Assembly: GCA_964599695.1 (NCBI GenBank)
Contig: CAZRGP010000002.1
Coordinates: 109,173 to 173,172, forward strand
Length of the DNA: 64,000 nucleotides
Direction: 5' to 3'
DNA from: RUG11783 sp964599695
Lineage (GTDB): Bacteria > Bacillota > Clostridia > Oscillospirales > Ruminococcaceae
Shown: positions 44,938-54,208 of the stretch, one piece after another
How the letters are laid out: every line of letters begins with the position of its first letter
Position numbering within the stretch: position 1 is the first letter of the stretch
Made by a program: the position numbers and the translations under genes
The notes under the pieces: model-generated
The model's input: only the letters and a program-made list of their open reading frames with translations
Told to the model about the DNA's origin: nothing
The model's database searches: none

Positions 44938-45648
44938 TCATTCCTCCTGAATAAGTGTTCCGATGTTCTCGCCTTTTACTGCTCTGACAAGGTTCTCAGG
45001 GTCAGATTGAAGATCGAAAACATATACCGGTATATGATTGTCTCTGCACAAACTTGCAGCTGTAGAATCAATTACTCCTAAATTGTCTGACAAAACTTTG
45101 GAGAATGAGATCTTATCATACCTTACGGCATCCGAATATTTATGAGGATCTTTATCATACACTCCATCAACCAATGTTGCTTTCAGCACTACATCTGCGC
45201 CGATCTCAGCAGCTCGCAATGCGGATGCAGAGTCTGTTGAAAAGAAGGGGTTACCGGTACCGCATGCAAGTATAACAATACGTCCCTTTTCAAGATGTCT
45301 GATTGCACGGTTTCTGATATAGGGCTCTGCGACATTCTGAATTGGAAAAGCAGTCATCACCCTTACTTCGGAACCCAGTTTTTCCAGGGTCTCAGCCACA
45401 GCAAGTGCATTCATGACCGTAGCGAGCATTCCGATATGATCAGCCCGCGTGCGCTCCATCTCCCCTGCGTCTCTACCGCGCCAGAAATTTCCGCCTCCGA
45501 CTACGATAGCGATCTGTTTACCAAGATCTGATGCTTCCTTGATAGCTGTAGCAATTGAATGCAGTGTATCATAATCGATTCCGAACCGCTTATCGCCAGC
45601 CAATGCTTCGCCTGAGAGTTTTAATAAGATACGATTAAACTGTTTCAT
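44938..45648 (-). CDS. pyrH: UMP kinase
   Basis: PyrH phosphorylates UMP to UDP. The amino acid kinase fold shows LLKLSGEALAGD, VGGGNFWRG, MLATVMNALAVAETLE and GTGNPFFSTDSASALRA. The length is 236 residues from ATG 45648, which has GGAGG 7 to 8 bases upstream; the open frame extends to 45711 but that part lies in the promoter and terminator region. Confidence 0.97.
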   Translation of the reverse strand: MKQFNRILLKLSGEALAGDKRFGIDYDTLHSIATAIKEASDLGKQIAIVVGGGNFWRGRDAGEMERTRADHIGMLATVMNALAVAETLEKLGSEVRVMTAFPIQNVAEPYIRNRAIRHLEKGRIVILACGTGNPFFSTDSASALRAAEIGADVVLKATLVDGVYDKDPHKYSDAVRYDKISFSKVLSDNLGVIDSTAASLCRDNHIPVYVFDLQSDPENLVRAVKGENIGTLIQEE

Positions 45649-45676
45649 ATACAAACCTCCGCGTATTCCAGAAACA

Positions 45677-45705
45677 ATTTTATCCCATACAGAAAAAGAA
45701 CGCAA
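45677..45705 (-). promoter_or_regulatory. Candidate promoter for pyrH-frr-uppS
   Basis: TTGCGT (45700-45705) and TAAAAT (45677-45682) are 17 bases apart on the minus strand. The -35 lies in the stem of the tsf terminator, so termination and initiation signals overlap. Confidence 0.55.
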
Positions 45706-45729
45706 CGGCAAAAAACCGTGCGTTCTTTT
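45693..45729 (-). terminator. Terminator after tsf
   Basis: AAAGAACGCAACGG pairs with CCGTGCGTTCTTT (one bulged base) and is followed by TTTTTCT on the minus strand, 12 bases after the tsf stop. Confidence 0.88.
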
Positions 45730-45741
45730 GTAACTATGTTT

Positions 45742-46659
45742 TTAGTGCTTGATCTGAGCAGCAACCTCAGCTGCGAAATCTTCATTTCTCTTCTCAAGCC
45801 CTTCGCCTTTCTCATAGCGAACAAAAGACTTAATGGAGATGTCCTTGCCAAGCTTTTTGGCGACGGAATTGACATAATCCTGGACAGACATCTTGTCGTC
45901 TTTTACGAAAGGCTGATCGAGCAGGCAGACTTCTTTATAGAACTTGTTCATGCCGCCGGCAATGATCTTCTCAAGAATGTTTTCCGGCTTATTCGCGTTC
46001 TTAGGATCCTCTTTCAACACAGCAAGACGAATCTCTTTCTCTTTGGCAACGACAGATTCCGGAACTTCAGCACTATTCAGATAAGTAGGATTGATAGCAG
46101 CGACCTGCATAGCGATATCCTTACCGAAAGTAACGAACTCAGGAAGTTTCGCTGTCTCAGCGTCAGTGTCAAAAGCAACAAGCGTTGCATAAACACCACC
46201 CATATGGATGTAGGGAACCGTAATGCCCTCAACTCTTTCAAAACGACGAATCTTGATGTTCTCACCGATAGTAAGAATTCTTTCACGCAGTACTTCTTCC
46301 ACAGTTCCTTCGGGAGTGTTGCATTTGAGAAGATCGTCAACAGAAGCGGGATTCTCTTTTATAATGGCCTCAGCGGTCATAGCAACGAAGTTCATGAACT
46401 TTTCGTTCTTAGCAACAAAGTCTGTTTCAGAGTTAACTTCAAGAATAACACCGACATTATCAGTAGAAGCTGCATAAACAACACCTTCAGCTGCAATTCT
46501 GCTAGCCTTCTTAGCCTGAGCTGCGAGTCCACGCTCTCTCAGAATCTCAATAGCACGATCGAAATCGCCTTCAGCCTCTGTCAAAGCCTTCTTACAATCC
46601 ATCATGCCGCATCCGGTTCTCTCACGAAGTGTCTGAACGTCTTTAGCGGTAAAATTCAT
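45742..46659 (-). CDS. tsf: Elongation factor Ts
   Basis: EF-Ts is the nucleotide exchange factor of EF-Tu. The N-terminal UBA-like domain has LRERTGCGMMDCKKALTE, followed by AAEGVVYAAS and NSETDFVAKNEKF. The length is 305 residues. AGGAG lies 8 bases before the ATG, and it follows rpsB by 19 bases. Confidence 0.98.
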   Translation of the reverse strand: MNFTAKDVQTLRERTGCGMMDCKKALTEAEGDFDRAIEILRERGLAAQAKKASRIAAEGVVYAASTDNVGVILEVNSETDFVAKNEKFMNFVAMTAEAIIKENPASVDDLLKCNTPEGTVEEVLRERILTIGENIKIRRFERVEGITVPYIHMGGVYATLVAFDTDAETAKLPEFVTFGKDIAMQVAAINPTYLNSAEVPESVVAKEKEIRLAVLKEDPKNANKPENILEKIIAGGMNKFYKEVCLLDQPFVKDDKMSVQDYVNSVAKKLGKDISIKSFVRYEKGEGLEKRNEDFAAEVAAQIKH

Positions 46660-46678
46660 CTTCTATTCTCCTATATAA

Positions 46679-47413
46679 TTACTCTTCTTCTGCAACAGTT
46701 GCTTCTTCCTCAGTTTCAGGCTCTTCAAGCTGAACACCCTGACGTGCTTCAATGATTGCATCCGCCATGGTGGAAGTAATAAGCTTAACCGCACGGATAG
46801 CATCATCGTTTCCGGGAATGATCACGTCGATCTCGTCCGGATCACAGTTTGTATCTACGATTGCAAAAATCGGAATACCGAGCCTGCGAGCTTCTTTAAC
46901 TGCGATGTGCTCTTTCCTTGTGTCGACTACAAACAAAGCTGCCGGAAGTCTTTCCATGTCCTTGATACCGCCAAGGAACTTTTCAAACTTCGCGATCTCT
47001 CCTTCGTACTTGCTTACTTCCTTTTTGGTAAGCATATCGAAGGTTCCGTCCTCACGCATCTGCTTGAGCTGATTCAGCCTGGCAATTCTGCGACGGATTG
47101 TACGGAAGTTCGTCAAGGTTCCGCCGAGCCAACGGCTGTTGACATAAGGCATACCGCAACGCTCTGCCTCATTCTTAATGGATTCCTGAGCCTGCTTCTT
47201 TGTTCCCACAAAGAGGATTTCACCCTCAGAAGCAACATCTCTCATCTCATTGTAAGCCTTGTCAAGAAACTTGACCGTCTGCTGAAGATCGATAATGTGG
47301 ATTCCATTACGATCAGTGTAAATATACGGAGCCATTTTGGGGTTCCAGCGCTTGGTTTGATGTCCAAAGTGAACACCGGCTTCAAGCAAAGCCTTCATCG
47401 GGACTACTGCCAT
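46679..47413 (-). CDS. rpsB: Ribosomal protein S2
   Basis: S2 is a small-subunit ribosomal protein. MKALLEAGVHFGHQTKRWNP, FVGTKKQAQ, NSRWLGGTLTNF and the acidic C-terminal tail are typical. The length is 244 residues. AAGGAG lies 7 to 8 bases before the ATG. A leader of about 100 bases precedes it. Confidence 0.98.
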   Translation of the reverse strand: MAVVPMKALLEAGVHFGHQTKRWNPKMAPYIYTDRNGIHIIDLQQTVKFLDKAYNEMRDVASEGEILFVGTKKQAQESIKNEAERCGMPYVNSRWLGGTLTNFRTIRRRIARLNQLKQMREDGTFDMLTKKEVSKYEGEIAKFEKFLGGIKDMERLPAALFVVDTRKEHIAVKEARRLGIPIFAIVDTNCDPDEIDVIIPGNDDAIRAVKLITSTMADAIIEARQGVQLEEPETEEEATVAEEE

Positions 47414-47427
47414 TTTTTTCTCCTTGA

Positions 47428-47516
47428 TAATGATTTGTTTTATTCCTCTGTGCGGATATAGTCTTCCGGCAACCCTACAGGATCACACGCCAAAAGGAAT
47501 TCCGCACATGCGAAAT
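47428..47516 (-). promoter_or_regulatory. Structured leader of rpsB, candidate autoregulatory element
   Basis: The transcribed leader contains the exact inverted arms TGTGCGGA (47449-47456) and TCCGCACA (47501-47508), enclosing about 44 bases. Ribosomal proteins often bind such leaders to control their own synthesis. I do not recognise a specific known S2 leader class. Confidence 0.45.
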
Positions 47517-47523
47517 CCAGAGT

Positions 47524-47552
47524 ATTTTACCATTAGTGGTAAACCATTGCAA
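47524..47552 (-). promoter_or_regulatory. Promoter for rpsB-tsf with a palindrome in the spacer
   Basis: TTGCAA (47547-47552) and TAAAAT (47524-47529) are 17 bases apart on the minus strand. The dyad TTTACC-N6-GGTAAA spans the spacer and part of the -10, a place where an operator would block RNA polymerase. Confidence 0.72.
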
Positions 47553-47571
47553 TATCTAAATTAAAACTTCT

Positions 47572-49626
47572 TTAATGCCATTCCACAGGACGGATGTGAT
47601 AAATGATGACATCGTCATTTCTAAACACCTCATCAACATAAGTGTCTGAGAGTTCCCAGTCACCCGTTATGACTTTTTCAAAGATAAGGTATTCCACTCC
47701 TTCCTGAGCAAGTAACAAAGAGAAACTCTCTTGTCTTGTATCGTTGAAAAAGCGAACAATCGTGTCACGGCGAATCTTTTCGTCCGTATTATTGTTGCTG
47801 TCCTCCATTGTCAGATATCCCCACCCCTCAAGGTAGCAGCTTCTTTGTGAAAAGACAGAAGCACAGAAAAACTTGTTGTTCGTTGAATAGCGGTAATCCG
47901 AAAAAATAGCATCTTCCGGTGTATTGTCACGCAGCCACAGGTAAGCTTCATATTGACCGGGTGTAATGATTGCTCCGTTGATGATGCTAGGATCCGGTGT
48001 CTTACCTTCCCTATAGTTCTGGATCGAATAGGTTTGTGCAGCTTTCAAGGCTGAAGCCTGTGATTCAACAGTTGCATCGTCTCCAATGAATATTTTCATC
48101 GAAGCGCGAGCATCCTGGGGCAGCCCTAAAAACAGATAGGCTGTGACTGCGCACAGCGCAAGTAGTTTATACATCCGGCTATGCTCGTTATCAAGCATGC
48201 GTCTTACAACATATACTGCAGACAGGAAGCATATCGGATAAACTCCGGTCAGAAAATATACTTCGCTGCTTCCAGCCTGTTTGAGAATGTTCATGAGAAC
48301 CATTCCACAAAGCACAGAAGAAATGGAAAATGTTCTGAAAACATTCTCATGCTTCTCCGTAAAGATTCCGATGGCAACAACGATAAGAGAGATCGTTGTA
48401 GTTATGGTCATCGTGGATGAATAGTACAGGACACTAAGTGTTTTAAAGAGCCAATCCGGATACTTCTGATAGATCGAATAAGAAAAATCTGTACGTATAG
48501 CAGAATAAAAGAAAGACAACGACATACTGTCGCCCGCCCCGTTTCCGTAGACCAATAAATATAGTCCGAGACAAGGAACGGCATAGAGCAACCCCTTGGC
48601 AAACACCCAGTAATTCTTCTTGCGAATCAGTTCAACTAGGAGAACAAAACATATGCCAAACAAATATGTAACCGTCAGGGGTCCCTTTGCTATCATTGCG
48701 GCAGAAAGAAAAGCCGAAGCGAAAACGTGGTACTTGTTGATCTTACTGCCTTCATATTGCGCAATACTGAACAAAAGTAATGCAACAAAACAAAGATACA
48801 ATCCAAAAGGAAAGCCAATCGTATCAATATATAGATAATGCATGAAGGTGCAGCTGGGAACAACTGCAAATATAATCGAAAGCACCCCTGCGACAGATTG
48901 CTTCATACCGATCCGCTCAGCGACACAGTTAAACGCCAGAATGCAAAGAGGTGAAACAAAAATAAGAGAAAGCTTCATAACAGCTACAAAAGCAGACACC
49001 CGCAGCGCACTCATGAGGACTGAAGTGAATATGTAATACCCAAGGTGATATGGAAATACCCACCCCGACATCTGCAAGGACTCCATCGGGAAGCTCTTGT
49101 ACGCAGCTACAGTAAGCCCAACTCCATTGAGAGTATCATGATAATAGGGACGCGCCCCAACAAGATCAGGTTCAAGATTAGCCATTGATAAAATGACAAA
49201 TGTGAGAACAAGTCCGATCAAGCATGCAAAAAACGAAAGAATATCAAATGAAGCCTTAACGGTTAATGATACTTTTTTTCTTTTTATGCGAAACAGGAGG
49301 AGCACAATCGAGAGAACGGAAACACAAGCTAGACATAACGGTATAAATCGGTTTAACCCAAAGGGGGCCAAGGCAAAATACAGGATGTAAATGATCAGAA
49401 TTCCTACGCCAAAAGAAAACAGAGCAACTTCTTTTAAAGTGTGCAATGCTTTCCAGTTGGAAACTATGTTGAAACCCGGAATAAACACCCCGAAAAATAA
49501 AAAACAAAGAAACAATACGCCCGTAGCAGCCGTTAAGCCCAAAAACTTTACAGACGCTATCAACCACACGATGGCAGCAAATACAGGCAATGCCCATAGG
49601 ATTCTATTGTTGATCCGTTTTTCCAT
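47572..49626 (-). CDS. Large polytopic membrane protein, possibly GT-C-type
   Basis: This 684-residue protein is not firmly recognised. It has about a dozen hydrophobic segments, a conserved-looking extracellular loop after about residue 165 (ARPYYHDTLNGVGL, rich in aromatic and acidic residues), and a C-terminal soluble domain (AYLWLRDNTPEDAIFSDYR onward). This layout resembles GT-C glycosyltransferases and related YfhO-like proteins, but no defining motif was confirmed. ATG 49626 has AGGAGA 9 bases upstream; a TTG at 49647 would extend it by seven residues but lacks a site. It is the last gene after mutS2 and its end abuts the rpsB promoter. Confidence 0.6.
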   Translation of the reverse strand: MEKRINNRILWALPVFAAIVWLIASVKFLGLTAATGVLFLCFLFFGVFIPGFNIVSNWKALHTLKEVALFSFGVGILIIYILYFALAPFGLNRFIPLCLACVSVLSIVLLLFRIKRKKVSLTVKASFDILSFFACLIGLVLTFVILSMANLEPDLVGARPYYHDTLNGVGLTVAAYKSFPMESLQMSGWVFPYHLGYYIFTSVLMSALRVSAFVAVMKLSLIFVSPLCILAFNCVAERIGMKQSVAGVLSIIFAVVPSCTFMHYLYIDTIGFPFGLYLCFVALLLFSIAQYEGSKINKYHVFASAFLSAAMIAKGPLTVTYLFGICFVLLVELIRKKNYWVFAKGLLYAVPCLGLYLLVYGNGAGDSMSLSFFYSAIRTDFSYSIYQKYPDWLFKTLSVLYYSSTMTITTTISLIVVAIGIFTEKHENVFRTFSISSVLCGMVLMNILKQAGSSEVYFLTGVYPICFLSAVYVVRRMLDNEHSRMYKLLALCAVTAYLFLGLPQDARASMKIFIGDDATVESQASALKAAQTYSIQNYREGKTPDPSIINGAIITPGQYEAYLWLRDNTPEDAIFSDYRYSTNNKFFCASVFSQRSCYLEGWGYLTMEDSNNNTDEKIRRDTIVRFFNDTRQESFSLLLAQEGVEYLIFEKVITGDWELSDTYVDEVFRNDDVIIYHIRPVEWH

Positions 49627-49650
49627 GTGTTTCTTTCTCCTGTCCAAGGA

Positions 49651-52041
49651 TTATTTCAATTCTACTACCGTCACACCGGCATCCCCTTCACCATATTCAC
49701 CCAGCCTGAATGATCTTACATAGGGCAATCTTCTCAACCAGGTATGTATACCTTTTCTCAAAGCTCCAGTACCCTTGCCATGTATGATGTTGATGAAATG
49801 AATATGTGACATTTGGGCTCTATCAAACACCAACTCTATCTCCGGGATCGCTTCGTCGATTGTTTTTCCTCTTACATCAATCTCAGTTTTCTTCCCGGGA
49901 TCATCACTTTTGTCTTTTGAAACATCATGACGTTGGTATTTTTTCTTCGTCACAGCCCCTGTGGCAGCACGAAGATCTGAAACATCGACCTTCATTCGGA
50001 TCGGACCGCACTGCACAGATACTTTCCCTGTCTCATCCGGGTCAGTAAGAACTGTACCATTCGAAGAGGAAGAAATGATAAATACCGTATCCCCCTTCTT
50101 TACACTTTCAAGCACAGGTGCATCGGTAAATCCCACAGAATCAGTATTCCCTTCAACAAGTTCCAAACTGTCGCGGTTCAGAATCTGCTTCGCACGAGAT
50201 AGGTTGTTTTTTCTGGAACCGGCATCCTCTTTGTCTATCTTACGAAGCTCATCGATCAATTTGGACGCCTGAGCAGCAACATCTGCAGAGAGCTGCCTTG
50301 ATTTATTTACGAGACGCTCATTCTCCGCTTTGCTCTCTTTCAGTATCCTCTGAGCTTCTTCCTGTGCTCGCTTGACCTCATCCTCTGCCTGTTCTTTAAG
50401 TCGCTGAACCGCTTCTTTTTCTTCCTGTAACTCTCGGTTCATCCCTTCAAGCCTAGCAACAACCTCTTCAAACCTTCTGTTAGACGCGTTCATCTTGTTC
50501 TTGGCAGACTGAATGATCTCTCCGTCCAATCCCAGTCTTTGGCAAATGAGAAGCGCATTCGACTGCCCCGGAATACCCATATTCAACTTATAAGTGGGAC
50601 TCAAAGAGTCGATATCAAAATCACAGGAGGCGTTCTCTACCCTCTCCGTCTCCAGTGCAAACATTTTTACTTCCCCATAATGTGAAGTAGCAATCGTTTT
50701 GCAGCTGATACGGAGAAGCCGCTCAAGTACCGCTTCAGCAAGCGCAGCGCCTTCCGCAGGATCTGTTCCTGAACCCAATTCATCCAGTAATACTAGGCTT
50801 CTGTTATCCGCTACAGACAGCACAGAGGAAATGTTAGATATATGAGATGAGAAGGTAGAAAGATTCTGTTCAATACTCTGTTCGTCCCCAAGATCAGCAA
50901 GCACATTATAAAAGATGCCTAAATTGCTTAGCGGGCTGGCCGGAACCGGAATACCACTCGCCACCATCAAGCTGAACAGCCCCACAGTTTTGAGTGTTAC
51001 TGTCTTTCCGCCTGTATTCGGTCCGGTTATAATCAGCGCATCGTAGTTCTCGCCAAGATCAAGACTAATGGGTACCACTTTTTTCTTGTCAATTAAAGGA
51101 TGTCTTCCATTGACAATGTGAATGACTCCCCTGTCATTTATTTCCGGGACAGATGCATTGTATTCAAGTGCAAATTTTGCCTTGGCCAACAGTGTGTCAA
51201 TCCTTACCGAACTTTCGTGGCTAATCACCATCCTGTCAGCTAAGGAACTCACTCTAGCAGTAAAAGCAGCAAGAATCCTGTCAATCTCCAACTGTTCCTC
51301 TGCTTTTAACTGCATGATTGTGTTATTCGCTTCCACTACTGCAGCAGGCTCTATGAACAGTGTATTCCCTGATGAAGACACATCGTGAACCAGGCCGGGA
51401 ATTGCCCCTTTGTTTTCTACTTTAACGGGAACAACAAACCGTCCCCCTCGCATGGTGATAATAGCATCCTGGAGATACTTGGAACTTGCTTGGGAATGAA
51501 TTAAGGAATCCAATATGTCACGGATACTGTTTTCTTGCCTAATTATCCTTTTTCTGATCGAAGAGAGTGCCGAACTAGCATCGTCAGACATCTCCGACTC
51601 TGAAATGATGGAGTTCTCAATATCACTCTCCAAACGATAATCCTCACACAAACGTGAAAAAATATCATCGGTAAAAGATGCCTTTTCGGGATCCGGATTG
51701 TACCATTTCCTTAGAATCCTTCCATTTTGCAGGAGACGCTTTACCTGGAGCAGTTCTCCCATGGAAAGAGTGCTTCCCTTTTTTGCCCTCTGTATCACCG
51801 GAACAATTCCATCTTCAGACAGAACATAAACGGAACTGTTTTTGCTGTACATTGTGAGAAAACTGTCGGTCGTCTTCAACTGTTTATCCGCATCTACAGC
51901 GTATCTGCAAGGTACTGTTTCCAGTATCGATTCTTTTGCTTCATTACTAACAGCAAAACCGGAGATGATGGAAAGAACCTTATCAAACTCCAGTCTTTTA
52001 TAAGTCTTTATATTTATATCAGCGTTGTTCGGGTGCTCCAT
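49651..52041 (-). CDS. mutS2: MutS2 family endonuclease / ribosome-associated ATPase
   Basis: MutS2 has a MutS-like ATPase core without the mismatch-binding domain. Walker A is GPNTGGKTVTLKTVG at about residue 340 and Walker B is LVLLDELGSGTDPAEG. A coiled coil rich in Glu and Arg covers about residues 510-620, and the Smr nuclease domain closes the protein (DVRGKTIDEAIPEIE, HGKGTGALRKGIHTWL). The length is 796 residues from ATG 52041, which has AAGGA 8 bases upstream. Family members are linked to recombination control and to rescue of collided ribosomes. Confidence 0.95.
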   Translation of the reverse strand: MEHPNNADINIKTYKRLEFDKVLSIISGFAVSNEAKESILETVPCRYAVDADKQLKTTDSFLTMYSKNSSVYVLSEDGIVPVIQRAKKGSTLSMGELLQVKRLLQNGRILRKWYNPDPEKASFTDDIFSRLCEDYRLESDIENSIISESEMSDDASSALSSIRKRIIRQENSIRDILDSLIHSQASSKYLQDAIITMRGGRFVVPVKVENKGAIPGLVHDVSSSGNTLFIEPAAVVEANNTIMQLKAEEQLEIDRILAAFTARVSSLADRMVISHESSVRIDTLLAKAKFALEYNASVPEINDRGVIHIVNGRHPLIDKKKVVPISLDLGENYDALIITGPNTGGKTVTLKTVGLFSLMVASGIPVPASPLSNLGIFYNVLADLGDEQSIEQNLSTFSSHISNISSVLSVADNRSLVLLDELGSGTDPAEGAALAEAVLERLLRISCKTIATSHYGEVKMFALETERVENASCDFDIDSLSPTYKLNMGIPGQSNALLICQRLGLDGEIIQSAKNKMNASNRRFEEVVARLEGMNRELQEEKEAVQRLKEQAEDEVKRAQEEAQRILKESKAENERLVNKSRQLSADVAAQASKLIDELRKIDKEDAGSRKNNLSRAKQILNRDSLELVEGNTDSVGFTDAPVLESVKKGDTVFIISSSSNGTVLTDPDETGKVSVQCGPIRMKVDVSDLRAATGAVTKKKYQRHDVSKDKSDDPGKKTEIDVRGKTIDEAIPEIELVFDRAQMSHIHFINIIHGKGTGALRKGIHTWLRRLPYVRSFRLGEYGEGDAGVTVVELK

Positions 52042-52045
52042 ATCG

Positions 52046-52786
52046 TCAATCCTTAATAGCATGATAATAGGAAAGAGTGTTTAAATCATGTTCAATATGT
52101 TCAATCAGATACCTCTCGCAGGTATCACAGAAGATTTCCTGGGAAGGCGATTTCAAATCAAATGCGAAAGCGCGCTGCGGCTCCGAAGAAACGATATATC
52201 TGATGGCTGATATTACGGAAAAAGGAACCTGTGCAGCATGTCCGTGCTTTTGAGAGCATTCGGAACACACCCATGTTCCATCCTCAAAATCGAAAGAAAC
52301 CAAATCTGATGATGCTTTCCCGCATTCTTTACATTCAAAAATGTTTGGCATATACCCTGACAGTGTCATGATTGTCATTTCAAATACAGCCTTGATCTGC
52401 CATAAAGGTTTTGCATTTTTGTTGAGAAGATACAGTGTATTCATCATGATTGAAAGATAAGATTTAGCCTCTTCTCCCAACGGCACAGTCAACCTTAATA
52501 TTTCACAAAAATAAGTGGCCAACGAATACGTTACGGCATCACTGTAAATGTTCAGAAATTTCCTTTCGCTCACTGCATTTACGATCGTATACATGTTCTT
52601 TCCTGTAGCAAGTTCAAAATTAGAAAAGGACAGCATAGTACTCGCGGAAGTCAGCCTGCCTTTCGGCCTCAGGCTCCCGCGAGAATAAGCAGTTATCAAT
52701 CCTTCGTCCGTCAATATCGTTAAGACTTTGTCCGCCTCGCCGGTTGTGGAACTCCAGATTACAAGGCCATCTTTAGAAACATTCAA
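52046..52786 (-). CDS. recO: DNA repair protein RecO
   Basis: RecO loads RecA on SSB-coated DNA together with RecR. The N-terminal OB fold begins with the pattern GLVIWSSTTGEADKVLTILT and SRGSLRPKGRL. The C-terminal half has a zinc site (CKECG and CSEC). The length is 246 residues. The start is TTG 52786, since no in-frame ATG is near. It sits between era and mutS2; era-recO is a conserved pair. Confidence 0.94.
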   Translation of the reverse strand: MNVSKDGLVIWSSTTGEADKVLTILTDEGLITAYSRGSLRPKGRLTSASTMLSFSNFELATGKNMYTIVNAVSERKFLNIYSDAVTYSLATYFCEILRLTVPLGEEAKSYLSIMMNTLYLLNKNAKPLWQIKAVFEMTIMTLSGYMPNIFECKECGKASSDLVSFDFEDGTWVCSECSQKHGHAAQVPFSVISAIRYIVSSEPQRAFAFDLKSPSQEIFCDTCERYLIEHIEHDLNTLSYYHAIKD

Positions 52787-52801
52787 CCCTAGTCACCAAA
52801 A

Positions 52802-53692
52802 TCAAAAACCGAGGTCCTTTAGATCATAATCCTTGTCACGCCAGTCAGGTCGAACCTTGACCCAGCATTGAAGATTCACTTTACATCCAAGAAAATCCTC
52901 AATTTTAAGTCTCGCTTCAGAAGCTATCTTTTTCAGCATTCTTCCCTGCTTACCGATTATCATCCCTTTATGACTGTCTCGCTCACAGTAAATAACAGCA
53001 TCAATATCAATGATTGATCCATCTTCACGTTCCTTAAAACTAAGGATTTCTGTTGCGCAACCGTGAGGTAATTCATCTCGCAGATTGTAAAGCAGTTTCT
53101 CGCGAATAATCTCCGCTACTACATACTTTTCAGGTATATCTGTAAGCGTATCATCCGGGAAATAGTGAGGCCCCGGCACGGAATGCTTTCGAAGCTCACC
53201 TTTTAATTCATCGATACCTTCTCCGCTTGACGCGCTGAAACAAACAGTACCAACAAATGGATACAAGGAGCTCATAATTTCGGAGTATTTTTCCTTCGTC
53301 TCCGGAGGAGCAATCGTATCAATCTTGTTAATGCCAAGTATTACAGGAATATCATTCTGCTTAAGCTCTTTAAGCAATCTTTCTTCATCATCGGAAAACG
53401 AGATCTCAGGTATCGTAACGAACAAAGCACAATCCACATCCAGATAAGTGTCTCTGATTGATTTGATCAACCGAACATCAAGTTTCGTTTTCGGTTTGTG
53501 AAATCCAGGAGTATCTAGAAATACGAATTGTGTACCTTCCTCATCGGTCAATACCCCAGTTATCCTGGTTCTCGTCGTCTCTGCTTTTGGAGAAATGATA
53601 GCTAAATCAAACCCAATCAATCGGTTCAACAAGGTTGATTTTCCGACATTAGGTCTGCCTACCAATGAACAGAATAGATTTCTCTCTTCCAT
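52802..53692 (-). CDS. era: GTPase Era
   Basis: Era is a GTPase that binds 16S rRNA and helps 30S assembly. G1 is GRPNVGKST at residues 12-20, G3 is DTPGFHKP, G4 is NKID. The C-terminal KH domain has the GKQGRMLKKIASEAR motif. The length is 296 residues from ATG 53692, with AAGGA 9 bases upstream; a TTG at 53701 is less likely. Confidence 0.97.
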   Translation of the reverse strand: MEERNLFCSLVGRPNVGKSTLLNRLIGFDLAIISPKAETTRTRITGVLTDEEGTQFVFLDTPGFHKPKTKLDVRLIKSIRDTYLDVDCALFVTIPEISFSDDEERLLKELKQNDIPVILGINKIDTIAPPETKEKYSEIMSSLYPFVGTVCFSASSGEGIDELKGELRKHSVPGPHYFPDDTLTDIPEKYVVAEIIREKLLYNLRDELPHGCATEILSFKEREDGSIIDIDAVIYCERDSHKGMIIGKQGRMLKKIASEARLKIEDFLGCKVNLQCWVKVRPDWRDKDYDLKDLGF

Positions 53693-53704
53693 ATGACGCA
53701 ATCC

Positions 53705-54208
53705 TTAGTCGAGCACATAAGTTGTTCCGCGCGGCAAGCCCAATTGCTTCAACACACCCTCTTCGCGCTCTCTCATACGAACCTGCTCTATTCCACCCGC
53801 TTCGTGATCATACCCAAGCAGGTGAAGCATGGAATGCACTGTCAAATATGCCATTTCCCTCTCAAAACTATGGCCAAACTCATCAGCCTGTGCCTGTGCA
53901 TGTTCAATTGAGATAACTATATCCCCTAATGCGACACAACCTGTTTCAGGAGATACTTCATATTCTCCCTTGTTAAACATAGGGAAAGAGAGAACGTCGG
54001 TTGACTTGTCCACGTCCCTATACTCTTTATTGATCCTGTGTATTTCTTCATCATCGACAAAAATCACACTGATCTCGGCCGGATGAGGGAAATCTTCAAA
54101 CTTCAGCGTAGCTTTACACGCCCTACGCACCAAGAGTCTGGTGCCTGAAGGAACCTTTATTTTATTCTGCCTGTCATCAATATAAACACGTGTCAAATTT
54201 GAACTCAT
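53705..54208 (-). CDS. ybeY: Endoribonuclease YbeY
   Basis: YbeY is a metal-dependent RNase for 16S rRNA 3' maturation and ribosome quality control. The zinc motif HSMLHLLGYDH is intact, and STDVLSFPM and GDIVIS are typical. The length is 167 residues from ATG 54208, which shares one base with the phoH stop; GTG 54211 is an alternative. In many Firmicutes dgkA and cdd lie between ybeY and era; they are missing here. Confidence 0.95.
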   Translation of the reverse strand: MSSNLTRVYIDDRQNKIKVPSGTRLLVRRACKATLKFEDFPHPAEISVIFVDDEEIHRINKEYRDVDKSTDVLSFPMFNKGEYEVSPETGCVALGDIVISIEHAQAQADEFGHSFEREMAYLTVHSMLHLLGYDHEAGGIEQVRMREREEGVLKQLGLPRGTTYVLD

